DNA of 64,000 bases, taken from contig NZ_JANFNY010000010.1 in the NCBI RefSeq assembly GCF_024437745.1, positions 1 through 64,000 on the forward strand, in the 5' to 3' direction. A model generated the notes under the pieces. The model did not search any database. It was not told the origin of the DNA and saw nothing but the letters and a program-made list of their open reading frames with translations. Position 1 is the stretch's first letter; each line of letters begins with the position of its first letter. This stretch comes from Roseomonas sp. GC11. GTDB lineage: Bacteria > Pseudomonadota > Alphaproteobacteria > Acetobacterales > Acetobacteraceae. Positions 1-7,661 of the stretch are shown here, piece after piece. A program made the translations under genes and the position numbers.

Positions 1-809
1 CTGGCGGTCAGGCCGCTCGCATCATAAGCGCCGCCGCCGCCGCCGCCGCCGCTATAGCCGCCGCCGCCGCCCGCGCCATCGGAGGGCGCGCCGCCCGAGC
101 CACCCAGGCCACCGCCGCCGCCGCCGGCATTGCCGCTGCCGCGCGTGACATCGCCCCCCGTGCCGCCCACCGCGCTGTTGCTGCTGAAGGTGACGTTCGA
201 CACCGCCAGCGCGCCGGAATTGACGAAGATGGCACCACCCGCCCCGAGGCCGCCGCCGCCGCCCGAGGCGCCATTGCCCCCCGTGGCACGGCCATTGGCG
301 ATGGTGAGGTTCTCCACCGTCACCGTGCCGCCATCGACGAAGAAGACGCGGTTCTGGTTGTTGCCGCTGATCGTCAGGCCCGAGGCGCCGCTGCCATCGA
401 TGGTGACACTGCTGCTGATGATGGGCAGCGGCGCCGAGATCACCAGCGTCGTATTCGCCAGCGAGGAACTGAAGGTGATGGTCGAGCCGGGATTGGCATT
501 GGCCTGGCTGATCGCCCAGCTCAGCGTGCCGGAGGTCGCGGTGTTGCCGCTGTCGGCCGCCTGGGTGACGGTATAGGTGGTGGCCAGCGCCTGGCCCACC
601 GGCGTCAGCGCCGTGAACAGCACCAGCCATTGCGCCAGCCGCCAGCCCCGCGCCCGGCCCGCCGCGACACCCTGGGGCCGCGCGGGCCCTGCCGCCGCGT
701 TCTGACCCGCCCTCTCCTGCCCCAGACTCGTCATGCTCTGCGTATCCCCTGGCGCGGCGCGCGCCGTCTGCGGTTTCCTCGCGGCCCTGCTCTTGATCCG
801 GTCAGCCAT
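1..809 (-). CDS. Gly-rich beta-helix-type exoprotein, N-terminal part (runs off left edge)
   Basis: About 269 residues are visible; the rest lies beyond the window. The ATG at 809 overlaps the tolC stop (ATGGCTGA), which suggests translational coupling, and a GGGGGA lies upstream. A basic N-terminal extension of about 55 residues precedes a hydrophobic stretch (about residues 58-76, ending ALA) that reads as a late or extended signal peptide. The mature part begins TTYTVTQAADSG and has SGTLSWAISQANANPG, a pattern typical of secreted right-handed beta-helix or choice-of-anchor proteins. From about residue 170 it becomes Gly/Ser/Asn-rich. Alternative start: ATG at 734, nearer the hydrophobic segment. 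Its place as the last visible gene of the TolC/HlyD operon suggests a surface protein exported with or by that machinery. No domain was confirmed by a search. Confidence 0.72.
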   Translation of the reverse strand, partial: MADRIKSRAARKPQTARAAPGDTQSMTSLGQERAGQNAAAGPARPQGVAAGRARGWRLAQWLVLFTALTPVGQALATTYTVTQAADSGNTATSGTLSWAISQANANPGSTITFSSSLANTTLVISAPLPIISSSVTIDGSGASGLTISGNNQNRVFFVDGGTVTVENLTIANGRATGGNGASGGGGGLGAGGAIFVNSGALAVSNVTFSSNSAVGGTGGDVTRGSGNAGGGGGGLGGSGGAPSDGAGGGGGYSGGGGGGGAYDASGLTA

Positions 810-2259
810 CGCGTCCATCCCCCGTCAGGCGGCGGACAGGCGCGGCACGCCGGTCGAGCGCCGAATCGATGTAGAGCAGGTCGGCCTCGGCAAAATCGCC
901 TGCCAGACGCTTCAACATCATGAAGTTCATCAGGTAATTGTATCGGGCTGCCAACAGATTTCGTTGCGCCTGATAAAGATCCCTCTCGCTGTCGAGAACT
1001 TCCTTGATGCGCAGCGTACCGGCGGCGTAGCGCGCCTGCTTGCCGGCGACGTTGCGCGTCTGCGCCTCCAGCGCCTGCAGCAGGGTGCGGTCGCGCTGGG
1101 CATTGGAGACCACTTCCTCGAAGGCGATGCGGACCTTCTCCTCCACATCGAGGCGCTGATCCTCCAGCCGGTAGAGCGAGGCCTGGTAGCGCGCCCGCGC
1201 GGCGAAAACCGGATAGCCGCCGCCATCCGGGTTGAAGAGCGGCACGGTCAGGCGGAAGAGCAGGGTGCGGTCGCTGATGGTGGAGCCGCCGCCATAGACG
1301 GTGCCGCCACTGTCGGAACGGTCCTGCGTCATGCGCAGCTCCAGGCGCGGCAGCAGGGCCGCGGCCTGGGTCTCCGCCATGGCGCGCGCCTCGGTGCTGG
1401 CGCTTTCCAGCGCGCGCAGATCGGCATTGCGCGCGCGCGCCTCGCGCACCCATTCATCCGGGTCGGCCGGGCTCGGCGGCACCATCGGGATGCGCGCGGC
1501 GAGTGGCGCCAGCGGCCCGACGCGGAAGCCCGCGCGCCGCTCGAGCGAGGCGAAGCTCTCATTCAGCGCCGAGGCGGCGGCCATGCGCTGCGCCTCCGCC
1601 GCGCGCAGCCGCGCCTCCACCTCATTGGCGTCGGCCTCGCTCGCCAGGCCAAGGCGCATGCGCGCCTGCATCTCGCCCATCTGGCGGGCCAGCACCTCCT
1701 CCTCCGCCCTGGCGACCTGATGGCCGTCATAGGCGGCGAGGGTGGTGAGATAGGCCTGCATCAGGTCGAAGAGGGTGCGCTGGCGCGCCGCCGTCAGCTC
1801 ATCCCGCGCGCGGCGCAGCGAGGCATGGGCGCCGCGCAGCTGGGCGAAGACGCGCGGGTCGAAGATTGGCTGCACCACTTCCAGCGTATAGCCCTGGTTG
1901 CGGAAGTTGTTGACGCCGAGACGGTAGAGGTAATTGTCCGTGCGGATGACGTTCAGCCGCTGGTCACCACGGTCGAAGACGATGTTGGCGCGCGGCGCGA
2001 GGCCCAGATAGGCATCGCGCAGGCTGAAGCGCGCCGCATCCTGCCCCGCCTCCGCCTGGCGCAGCTGCGGATGGCCGCCGCCGGCGCGCTCGGCCAGTTC
2101 GGCGAGGCCGGTGGCCTCCTGCACGGCCACCGGCCCGGCCGGGGCGGCGGGCGCCTGCGCCACGGCCGGCGCCGCGAGGGCCAGGGAGAGGGCAAGGGCG
2201 AGCGCCATGCCACCGCCCGGCGCGCAGCCCCGCCAGGACATCACCGGAACGCGGGTCAT
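802..2259 (-). CDS. TolC-family outer membrane factor
   Basis: 485 aa. The start chosen at 2259 makes an ATGA overlap with the stop of the upstream adaptor gene; another start at 2286 would lie inside that gene. A signal peptide ends near AAPAVAQA. The rest shows the two-fold TolC plan: long amphipathic Ala/Arg/Leu-rich helices with a repeated OEP pattern (RTLFDLMQAYLTTLAA in the first half, VRIAFEEVVSNAQRDRTLLQAL in the second) and a C-terminal stretch YNYLMNFMMLKRLAGDF. TolC trimers form the outer-membrane channel-tunnel that meets a periplasmic adaptor. The neighbours are an HlyD adaptor and two membrane proteins with HlyD modules, so it probably exports the giant RTX-like protein and/or the beta-helix exoprotein of this locus. 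Family certain; substrate inferred. Confidence 0.9.
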   Translation of the reverse strand: MTRVPVMSWRGCAPGGGMALALALSLALAAPAVAQAPAAPAGPVAVQEATGLAELAERAGGGHPQLRQAEAGQDAARFSLRDAYLGLAPRANIVFDRGDQRLNVIRTDNYLYRLGVNNFRNQGYTLEVVQPIFDPRVFAQLRGAHASLRRARDELTAARQRTLFDLMQAYLTTLAAYDGHQVARAEEEVLARQMGEMQARMRLGLASEADANEVEARLRAAEAQRMAAASALNESFASLERRAGFRVGPLAPLAARIPMVPPSPADPDEWVREARARNADLRALESASTEARAMAETQAAALLPRLELRMTQDRSDSGGTVYGGGSTISDRTLLFRLTVPLFNPDGGGYPVFAARARYQASLYRLEDQRLDVEEKVRIAFEEVVSNAQRDRTLLQALEAQTRNVAGKQARYAAGTLRIKEVLDSERDLYQAQRNLLAARYNYLMNFMMLKRLAGDFAEADLLYIDSALDRRAAPVRRLTGDGRDG

Positions 2260-3122
2260 GGCGTCAGCTCCAGCTCGGCGCGGCATTTCAGGCCGGCGGG
2301 GATGCGCAGTTGCCGGTTGTCGAGGACGAAGCGCACGCCGAACATGTCGCTGCGCGCATCGACCACGCTGTCGATCAGCGAGACGGGGGTGATCAGCGAG
2401 GCGAGGCCCGTGCCGGGGAAGCTCAGCCGGCCGCGCGCGCCCATGCGCAGCCGCCCGAACAGCGCCGCCGGCAGCGCCACCTCGACATGCAGGCTGTCGA
2501 CATTCTCGATGACCATCACCGGCTTGTCGCGCACCTGCTCGCCCGCCTGCAGGCCGCGCTCGGTCACGATGCCGGAGATCGGGCTGCGCAGGGTGCGGAT
2601 GGCGAGCGCCGCGCGCACCTGCTCCAGCTCGGCGCGGGCGATGGTGATGTTCTCCGTCGCCGTCGCCACCTCCATCGCCGCCACGTCGCGCTCGGTGCGG
2701 ATCTGGTCCAGCTCCTGCTGCGAGATCAGCCGCTGCTCGTTGAGGCCCTGGTTGCGGCTCAGCGTGCGGTCGGCCAAAGCGAGGCGGGCGCGGCGCAGGC
2801 GGAGCTGCGCATCGGCGCTGGCACGCGCCTGGGCCAGGGCGAGCTGCGCCTGCTCCATCTCGGTGCGCAGCTGCGCCACCACCTGGCCCGCGGTCACGCG
2901 GTCGCCGCGCTCCACCTTCACCTCGGCCAGCACGCCGGGCACGGGGCTGGCCAGCTCGACGCGCTGGGCGGCGAAGACCTGGCAGGGGAAATCCGGCCGC
3001 TGCTCCTGCGCCATGGCCGGGGTTGTGGCCAGGAACGGGGCCGGCAGGGCGGCGAGCAGGCCCAGGGCCGGGGACAGGAAGGCCCTGGCAGAGAACACGG
3101 CGGAGAAAAGGCGCTTACGCAT
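2256..3122 (-). CDS. HlyD/MFP-family periplasmic adaptor protein
   Basis: 288 aa. It overlaps the upstream gene by 8 bp (ATGCGTAA) and the downstream tolC by ATGA. A signal peptide of about 38 residues ends at PAMA. A barrel-sandwich (lipoyl-like) half-motif is at about residues 50-85 (SPVPGVLAEVKVERGDRV), then a coiled-coil hairpin to about 165, then the second half-motif (LRSPISGIVTERGLQAGE) and a beta-barrel. It is short for an MFP (RND adaptors have about 370 aa) because the membrane-proximal domain is minimal. It probably bridges the inner-membrane HlyD fusions to TolC. No RND or ABC pump gene is adjacent, which is unusual for an adaptor. Confidence 0.88.
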   Translation of the reverse strand: MRKRLFSAVFSARAFLSPALGLLAALPAPFLATTPAMAQEQRPDFPCQVFAAQRVELASPVPGVLAEVKVERGDRVTAGQVVAQLRTEMEQAQLALAQARASADAQLRLRRARLALADRTLSRNQGLNEQRLISQQELDQIRTERDVAAMEVATATENITIARAELEQVRAALAIRTLRSPISGIVTERGLQAGEQVRDKPVMVIENVDSLHVEVALPAALFGRLRMGARGRLSFPGTGLASLITPVSLIDSVVDARSDMFGVRFVLDNRQLRIPAGLKCRAELELTP

Positions 3123-5295
3123 GCAGGTGCCTCAGGAAAACGAGCCGCACTTCGCGCCAGATCTGCCAGGCCAGCGGCTGCGTCCCCAGGTCGAGCAGGA
3201 GATGGATGCGGCCATTCAGGTAGGTGACGGGCAAGGGCTGCTCCGGGCGGATCTGGATCTCATAGGCCGGCTCCTCCATGCGGAGCTGGCCGCCGCCATC
3301 GCGGGTGGCGGCGAAGGGGCCGCCGCCTTCCAGCGACAGCACGGGGCTGGGCAGGATGTCGCTCGCCGCCGGCACGAGGCGCAGCAGCGTGGCGCGCATC
3401 TCCGCCGCCGTGTCATAGGCCGGGCGCAGGGTGATGCCGCGCAGATCGTGGCGCAGCGCGTCGATCTCGCTCATCGGCACCAGGGCGCGCACCAGGGCGC
3501 GCTCCGGCCGGTAGACCATGGCGAACTGCTCGCCGCGCGAGAGGAAACGCCCCGGCAGGTCCTGCGCCGGCAGGCCGATGACGAGCTGCCCGGCGGCGGG
3601 GCTGCGCAATTGCAGCGCCGCCACGTCGCGCCGCGCATCGGCCAGTTCCCGCCCGGCCTGGGCCAGTTCCTCGGCGGTGATGGCGGCGCGCACGCGATCA
3701 TCGGCGAGGTCACGGGTGTGGCGCGCCTCCAGCTCCGCCAGCCGCGCCGCCAGCCGCGCCGCCTTGGCCGGCACCGCCGGCTCGGCGAGCTGCGCCAGGG
3801 GCTGCCCGGCCTCGACCATCGCGCCATCGGGCACCAGCAGACGGTCCAGCATGGCGCCCACCCCGGCGCGGGCGATGCTCTCCTCCGGCAGGGTGACATA
3901 GCCCTGCACCAGCAGGCGGTGCGGCACCGGCAGCAGGAAGAGCAGCGCCCCGAGGGCCGCGGCCAGCAGCCCCATGCCCCCCAGGGCGCGCAGCCGCCCC
4001 GCCCCGCCCGAGCCTCTGCCCTGGCCGCCGCCGCGCGCATCAGGCGCGCCGCGCAGGCTGCCCGCCGCCCCGGCCAGCATCGGCCAGAGATAGCCCACCA
4101 CCGACCAGGCGGCGAGCAGCAGGCCCAGCGACTGGTCGAAGCTCGCCACATGCAGCGCGATCACCAGCATCAGCCCGAAGCGGTAGACGAAGGAGAGCGG
4201 GCCGTAGAGGATGAACCACACCTTCTCCCCCGGCGTGGCCATCGGCACGCGCGCGCTGTGGCGGCCGAGCAGGTGGCGCTGCACGAGAGAACCGAGATAG
4301 GCGGCCGAGCGCGTGCCGAGGCCCGGGATCTCCAGCCAGTCGGCCAGGATGTAGTAGCCATCGTAGCGCTGCAGCGGATTGCCGTTGAACAGCAGCGTGG
4401 AAAAGCCGCTGATCATGATGATGTTGTAGCAGATGGCGCGCAGCAGCCCCGGCTCGGCGATGCTCCAGAGGATCAGCGCCAGGGCGCCGAGGAACAGCTC
4501 CACCAGGATGCCCGCCGCGCCGATCAGCATGCGCTCGCCCTTGCGCTCCAGCGTGGCGGAGGCGCTGGCATCGACATAGGGCACCGGAATGAAGGCGGCG
4601 AAGAGCAGGCCGACCTGGCGCACCTCCACCCCGGCACGGCGCAGGGTGATGGCGTGCATCAGCTCGTGCAGCGCCTTCACCACCGGATAGACCAGCCAGG
4701 CCAGCAGCAGGTTCTGCGCGGAGAAGAGGCGGTCCGTCAGATCCTCCGTCAGCGCCTCCCACTGCATGGCGCCGAGCACGCCGCCGAGCAGCACCACGGC
4801 GAACCAGAGGGTGATGCCGAGGGGGCGGAACATCCAGCCGCACCAGGGCAGCAGCGCATCGACCAGCCGCGTCGGGTCGAAGAGCGGCAGCTTGAAGGAG
4901 AGCGGCGTGCGGAACTGCGCCGCCAGCAGGCGCCGCCGCTCCTGCGCCTTGCGGGCGGCCATGGCGGCGGTATCGGGCGCGCCATCCTGCTGCAGCAGGC
5001 CGAGGGCGCCGAGCTGCATGACAAAGCCGGCGGCGGCCTGCGGATCCTGCGGGCGCTGCCGGCCCTCCAGCCCCTCGCAGATCTCGCCCAGGCTGCGGCG
5101 GCCATCCATGGCGCCGACGATATCCGCCCCGCCCTGGGAGACGCGGTAGAAGCGGTGCGCCGCGCGGTCGTGGAAGACATACCAGGGCAGGCCCCGGTAG
5201 AAGTGGCGGAAGGCCTCGACCCCCGGCTTCAGCCGGGGGCGCAGATGGGCGAGCGGCCCGAGCGCCGCCTCCATCATGCCCAGGCTGGCGCTCAT
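3115..5295 (-). CDS. PqqD-like / M50 metalloprotease / HlyD fusion membrane protein
   Basis: 726 aa, with ATGA and 8-bp overlaps to its neighbours. Residues about 25-105 look like a PqqD-type winged helix (WYVFHDRAAHRFYRVSQGG). A polytopic membrane domain carries HELMH at 210-214 (HExxH zinc motif) and NGNPLQRYDGYY at 304-315 with the probable third ligand D312, the two signatures of site-2-protease (M50) enzymes. After the last membrane segment (about 441-457) comes a barrel-sandwich/HlyD module with a helical hairpin (about 465-640). Proteins of this architecture are annotated as M50-family or HlyD-like secretion proteins. A protease fused to an adaptor, next to HlyD and TolC, suggests a combined processing and export component. 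Whether it cleaves a client is unknown. Confidence 0.85.
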   Translation of the reverse strand: MSASLGMMEAALGPLAHLRPRLKPGVEAFRHFYRGLPWYVFHDRAAHRFYRVSQGGADIVGAMDGRRSLGEICEGLEGRQRPQDPQAAAGFVMQLGALGLLQQDGAPDTAAMAARKAQERRRLLAAQFRTPLSFKLPLFDPTRLVDALLPWCGWMFRPLGITLWFAVVLLGGVLGAMQWEALTEDLTDRLFSAQNLLLAWLVYPVVKALHELMHAITLRRAGVEVRQVGLLFAAFIPVPYVDASASATLERKGERMLIGAAGILVELFLGALALILWSIAEPGLLRAICYNIIMISGFSTLLFNGNPLQRYDGYYILADWLEIPGLGTRSAAYLGSLVQRHLLGRHSARVPMATPGEKVWFILYGPLSFVYRFGLMLVIALHVASFDQSLGLLLAAWSVVGYLWPMLAGAAGSLRGAPDARGGGQGRGSGGAGRLRALGGMGLLAAALGALLFLLPVPHRLLVQGYVTLPEESIARAGVGAMLDRLLVPDGAMVEAGQPLAQLAEPAVPAKAARLAARLAELEARHTRDLADDRVRAAITAEELAQAGRELADARRDVAALQLRSPAAGQLVIGLPAQDLPGRFLSRGEQFAMVYRPERALVRALVPMSEIDALRHDLRGITLRPAYDTAAEMRATLLRLVPAASDILPSPVLSLEGGGPFAATRDGGGQLRMEEPAYEIQIRPEQPLPVTYLNGRIHLLLDLGTQPLAWQIWREVRLVFLRHLHA

Positions 5296-7253
5296 GGCAG
5301 CCAGGCCCAGAGCTTCAGCCGCGCCCAGGCCAGGGCGCTGCGCCCCCAGACCCAGGCGAGCGGCGCCGTGCCGGCCTCGACCTTGCCGATGCCCTGCATG
5401 CCCGGGCGCAGCGCGGCGTCACGCTGCTCCAGCCGCGCCTCGACGCGGAAGCTGTTGCGCCCATCGCGCGCGGAGGCGAGCGGCGTCACCGCCGTCACCC
5501 GGATGGGCCAGTCGCCATAAGGCAGCGAGGCCAGCACCAGCCGCCCCTGCTGCCCTGCGGCGATGGCGGCGAAATCGCCCTCCTCCACCTCCAGCGTCAC
5601 GCGGTAGTCGTCGAGGGGGGAGAGCTCATAGACCACCTCGCCCCGCCGCAGCGGCGCGCCGATGGACTGGCTGGGATCGCCGGCGATGACGATGGCGTCG
5701 AAGGGGGCGACGAAACCGGTGCGCGCCAGATGCGCGTCGATCAGGCGCAGCTCGGCCTCGGCCTGCATCCGCCGCGCCGTGGCGATGCCGGCGGTGGCCA
5801 TGTCGCGGCGGCCGATGGCCTCATCCGCCTGGCGGCGGCTCTCGACGAGGCGGCCCTCATAGTCCAGCCGCTGCAGGCGCAGCTCGCGATCCTCCATGCG
5901 GGCGAGCAGCGTGCCGGCGGCCACGCGGTCCCCCGGCCGGGCCAGGGCCTCGGCCAGATAGCCATCGAAAGGCGCGGCGATGCTGCGCTTCACGCTGCCT
6001 TCCAGCGTCGCCCGCGCATTGACGCGGAAGGGCACGGGCAGCAGGGCGAGGCCCAGCAGCGCCCCGGCGGCGGCCAGGGCCAGGGCCGGCTTCCACAGCC
6101 GGCCGGGACGGCCCAGCGCGGCCCCCAACGCGGCCCCGGCATGGCCGAGCAGGCCGCGCTCCGCCTGCCCGCGCAGCGCCAGCACCGGCGCCAGCCGCGC
6201 CGCGACACCCTGCCAGAGCGCCATCTGCTCCGGCGCCGGGGGCGCGCCCTCCCCTTCCACCGTCAGCGCCATCCAAGGGGCACGGCCCGGGGGGCTGGCG
6301 CCCTGCGGCGACAGAGGCACCGGGAAGGTGGCCGCCCAGGCGACGCCATGCGCGCGGCACAGGCGCTGATGCGCGCCGATGGCCGCCACCTGCCCCTCGC
6401 GCGGGGGCAGGCAGAGGGGGGCGCCACTCTCCACCGCCTCCTCCATCGCCGCCGCCAGGGCCAGGATGAATTCCGTCTGCAAGGTGGAGAGCCGCCCGCG
6501 CGAGGTGGCGCGCAGCCGCAGCCGCCCGGCCCGGCCCAGCCCGATGCTGACCCGCCCCACCGCCCATTGCCCGGCGAGCAGGCTGCACACCGCCTCCAGC
6601 GCCGTGGCGAGATCCGCGCCGGCGGTGAGCAGCTCCAGCCACTCCGCCGCCGGGGCGGCGGCGGTGCCGGCCTCGCCCGGCGCGCCGCGGCCGAACCAGC
6701 CCAACCCCCATTGCAGCAGCCGCGTCACGCGGTCGAGCTGCGGCAGGGCGGCGCGCGACAATTCGAAGGCCACCACCCCTTCCAGCCGGTACCCGGCCAT
6801 CAGCGGCAGGGCGAGCTGGAAAGCGGCGCCGGCGGCCTCGTCATTCTGCACGACGGTGCGTTGCAGTTGCAGGCAGCGCTCCGCCGCCTTGGCCAGGAGG
6901 AAGCTGGCCGTGCCCTCGCCATGGGTGGCGGCGCGGCCATAGCGCGCGCCCTCCTGCCGCAGCGCCACGAAGGCGCCAAGCACAGGGGAGGCCGCGCCCT
7001 CCGCTGCCGCCCCGGATGCCCCCCCAGGCACCGCCTGGCCGATCAGGATGACCGCGAGGTCCAGCCAGGCCTGGGCGGCCTGCCCGGCCTCCCCCGCGCC
7101 GAGCAGGGCGCGCCAGGAGGCCTGGCCCGGGCTGCCTCCGGCGGGGTTCGCCCCGGGTGGTGCCCCGGGCGCGGCCCCAGAGGCAGCAGCAGGCGCAGCC
7201 CCGGGCGCCGGGCCGGCGGAGGAAGGATCGGAGGCGGCGAGAGGCTCGGCCAT
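5292..7253 (-). CDS. GAF-like domain / transmembrane / HlyD adaptor fusion
   Basis: 653 aa, ending with an ATGA overlap onto the M50-HlyD gene. The N-terminal 45 residues are Pro/Ala/Gly-rich. Two cytoplasmic regions (about 50-175 and 205-365) look like GAF-type sensor folds, the second with WAVGRVSIGLGRAGRLRLRATSRG. A single membrane segment lies at about 388-407. The periplasmic part is an HlyD module: barrel-sandwich halves at about 422-455 (SVKRSIAAPFDGYLAEALARPGD) and about 525-545 (FVAPFDAIVIAGDPSQSIG) around a short coiled coil, then a beta-barrel. The GAF assignment rests on layout and weak motifs; the HlyD part is clear. It may couple a cytoplasmic signal to the export complex. It lacks an ATPase domain. 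Confidence 0.8.
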   Translation of the reverse strand: MAEPLAASDPSSAGPAPGAAPAAASGAAPGAPPGANPAGGSPGQASWRALLGAGEAGQAAQAWLDLAVILIGQAVPGGASGAAAEGAASPVLGAFVALRQEGARYGRAATHGEGTASFLLAKAAERCLQLQRTVVQNDEAAGAAFQLALPLMAGYRLEGVVAFELSRAALPQLDRVTRLLQWGLGWFGRGAPGEAGTAAAPAAEWLELLTAGADLATALEAVCSLLAGQWAVGRVSIGLGRAGRLRLRATSRGRLSTLQTEFILALAAAMEEAVESGAPLCLPPREGQVAAIGAHQRLCRAHGVAWAATFPVPLSPQGASPPGRAPWMALTVEGEGAPPAPEQMALWQGVAARLAPVLALRGQAERGLLGHAGAALGAALGRPGRLWKPALALAAAGALLGLALLPVPFRVNARATLEGSVKRSIAAPFDGYLAEALARPGDRVAAGTLLARMEDRELRLQRLDYEGRLVESRRQADEAIGRRDMATAGIATARRMQAEAELRLIDAHLARTGFVAPFDAIVIAGDPSQSIGAPLRRGEVVYELSPLDDYRVTLEVEEGDFAAIAAGQQGRLVLASLPYGDWPIRVTAVTPLASARDGRNSFRVEARLEQRDAALRPGMQGIGKVEAGTAPLAWVWGRSALAWARLKLWAWLP

Positions 7254-7281
7254 GGCGGCGTCCCTTCAGGCTGCGGGCCGG

Positions 7282-7572
7282 TCAGCCGAGGCTGCCATAG
7301 GCCTTCTCGAATTCCTCGATCGTCTTGTTGAGCATCGCCGCCAGGCGCTTCGCCGCGTGGGGATTGAGCAGCACGCGGTCGGTGAGGGCGACGGTCACTT
7401 CCTCGGTGGCACCCATCCAGGCCTGGCTGGTGCCGAAGAGCAGCATCACCTCTTCCCGCGTGCTCGCCACGTTGCAGACATTGGCGTAGGTGGTGCGCAG
7501 CTTGCTGTCGTCCCACTTGATCTTGGTCTGGCCCGACATGGTGGTCTTGAGCGGGCTGCGGTCATCCGTCAT
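7282..7572 (-). CDS. DUF3467-family small protein
   Basis: 96 aa, starting MTDDRSPLK at 7572 with AGGA upstream. The core TTYANVCNVASTREEVMLLFG, then RVLLNPHAAKRLAAMLNKTIEEFEKAYG, matches the DUF3467 pattern (YAN...EEV.L.FG...R..L.P..AKRL...L...+..YE..+G). The family has no established biochemical role. It is the first gene of the export operon, 28 bp before the GAF-HlyD gene and 79 bp after the giant-protein gene, all on the same strand. That position suggests a small cytoplasmic partner of the exporter, for example a chaperone or regulator; this is inference from position only. Confidence 0.82.
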   Translation of the reverse strand: MTDDRSPLKTTMSGQTKIKWDDSKLRTTYANVCNVASTREEVMLLFGTSQAWMGATEEVTVALTDRVLLNPHAAKRLAAMLNKTIEEFEKAYGSLG

Positions 7573-7592
7573 CAGGATTTTTCCTATCTGAA

Positions 7593-7661
7593 GGGCCGTT
7601 TGACGGCCCCGGGCAAAGGTGCTGAGCAAAGACGGGGAAAGCCCCGCCGCCTCAGGCGGCG
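7593..7661 (-). terminator. Two hairpins between the giant-protein gene and the export operon
   Basis: The first hairpin has stem GGGCCGT (7593-7599), a 3-nt loop and ACGGCCC (7603-7609), and no long U-tract. The second, CGCCGCC-TCA-GGCGGCG (7645-7661), contains the stop codon of the giant gene. Together they could partly attenuate transcription from the giant gene into DUF3467 and the exporter genes, or stabilise the 3' end of the giant mRNA. Function inferred. Confidence 0.45.

Noticed and set aside
3115-5295. PQQ or RiPP biosynthesis locus because of the PqqD-like domain
   Set aside because: No radical-SAM enzyme, precursor peptide or other pqq gene is present; HlyD/TolC neighbours indicate export.
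733-5520. A 1,595-codon open frame on the plus strand
   Set aside because: It is the complement of the TolC, HlyD and M50-HlyD genes. Its translation is low-complexity (His/Arg/Gln/Ala-rich), with no motifs or ribosome site; the GC-rich codon bias keeps antisense frames open.
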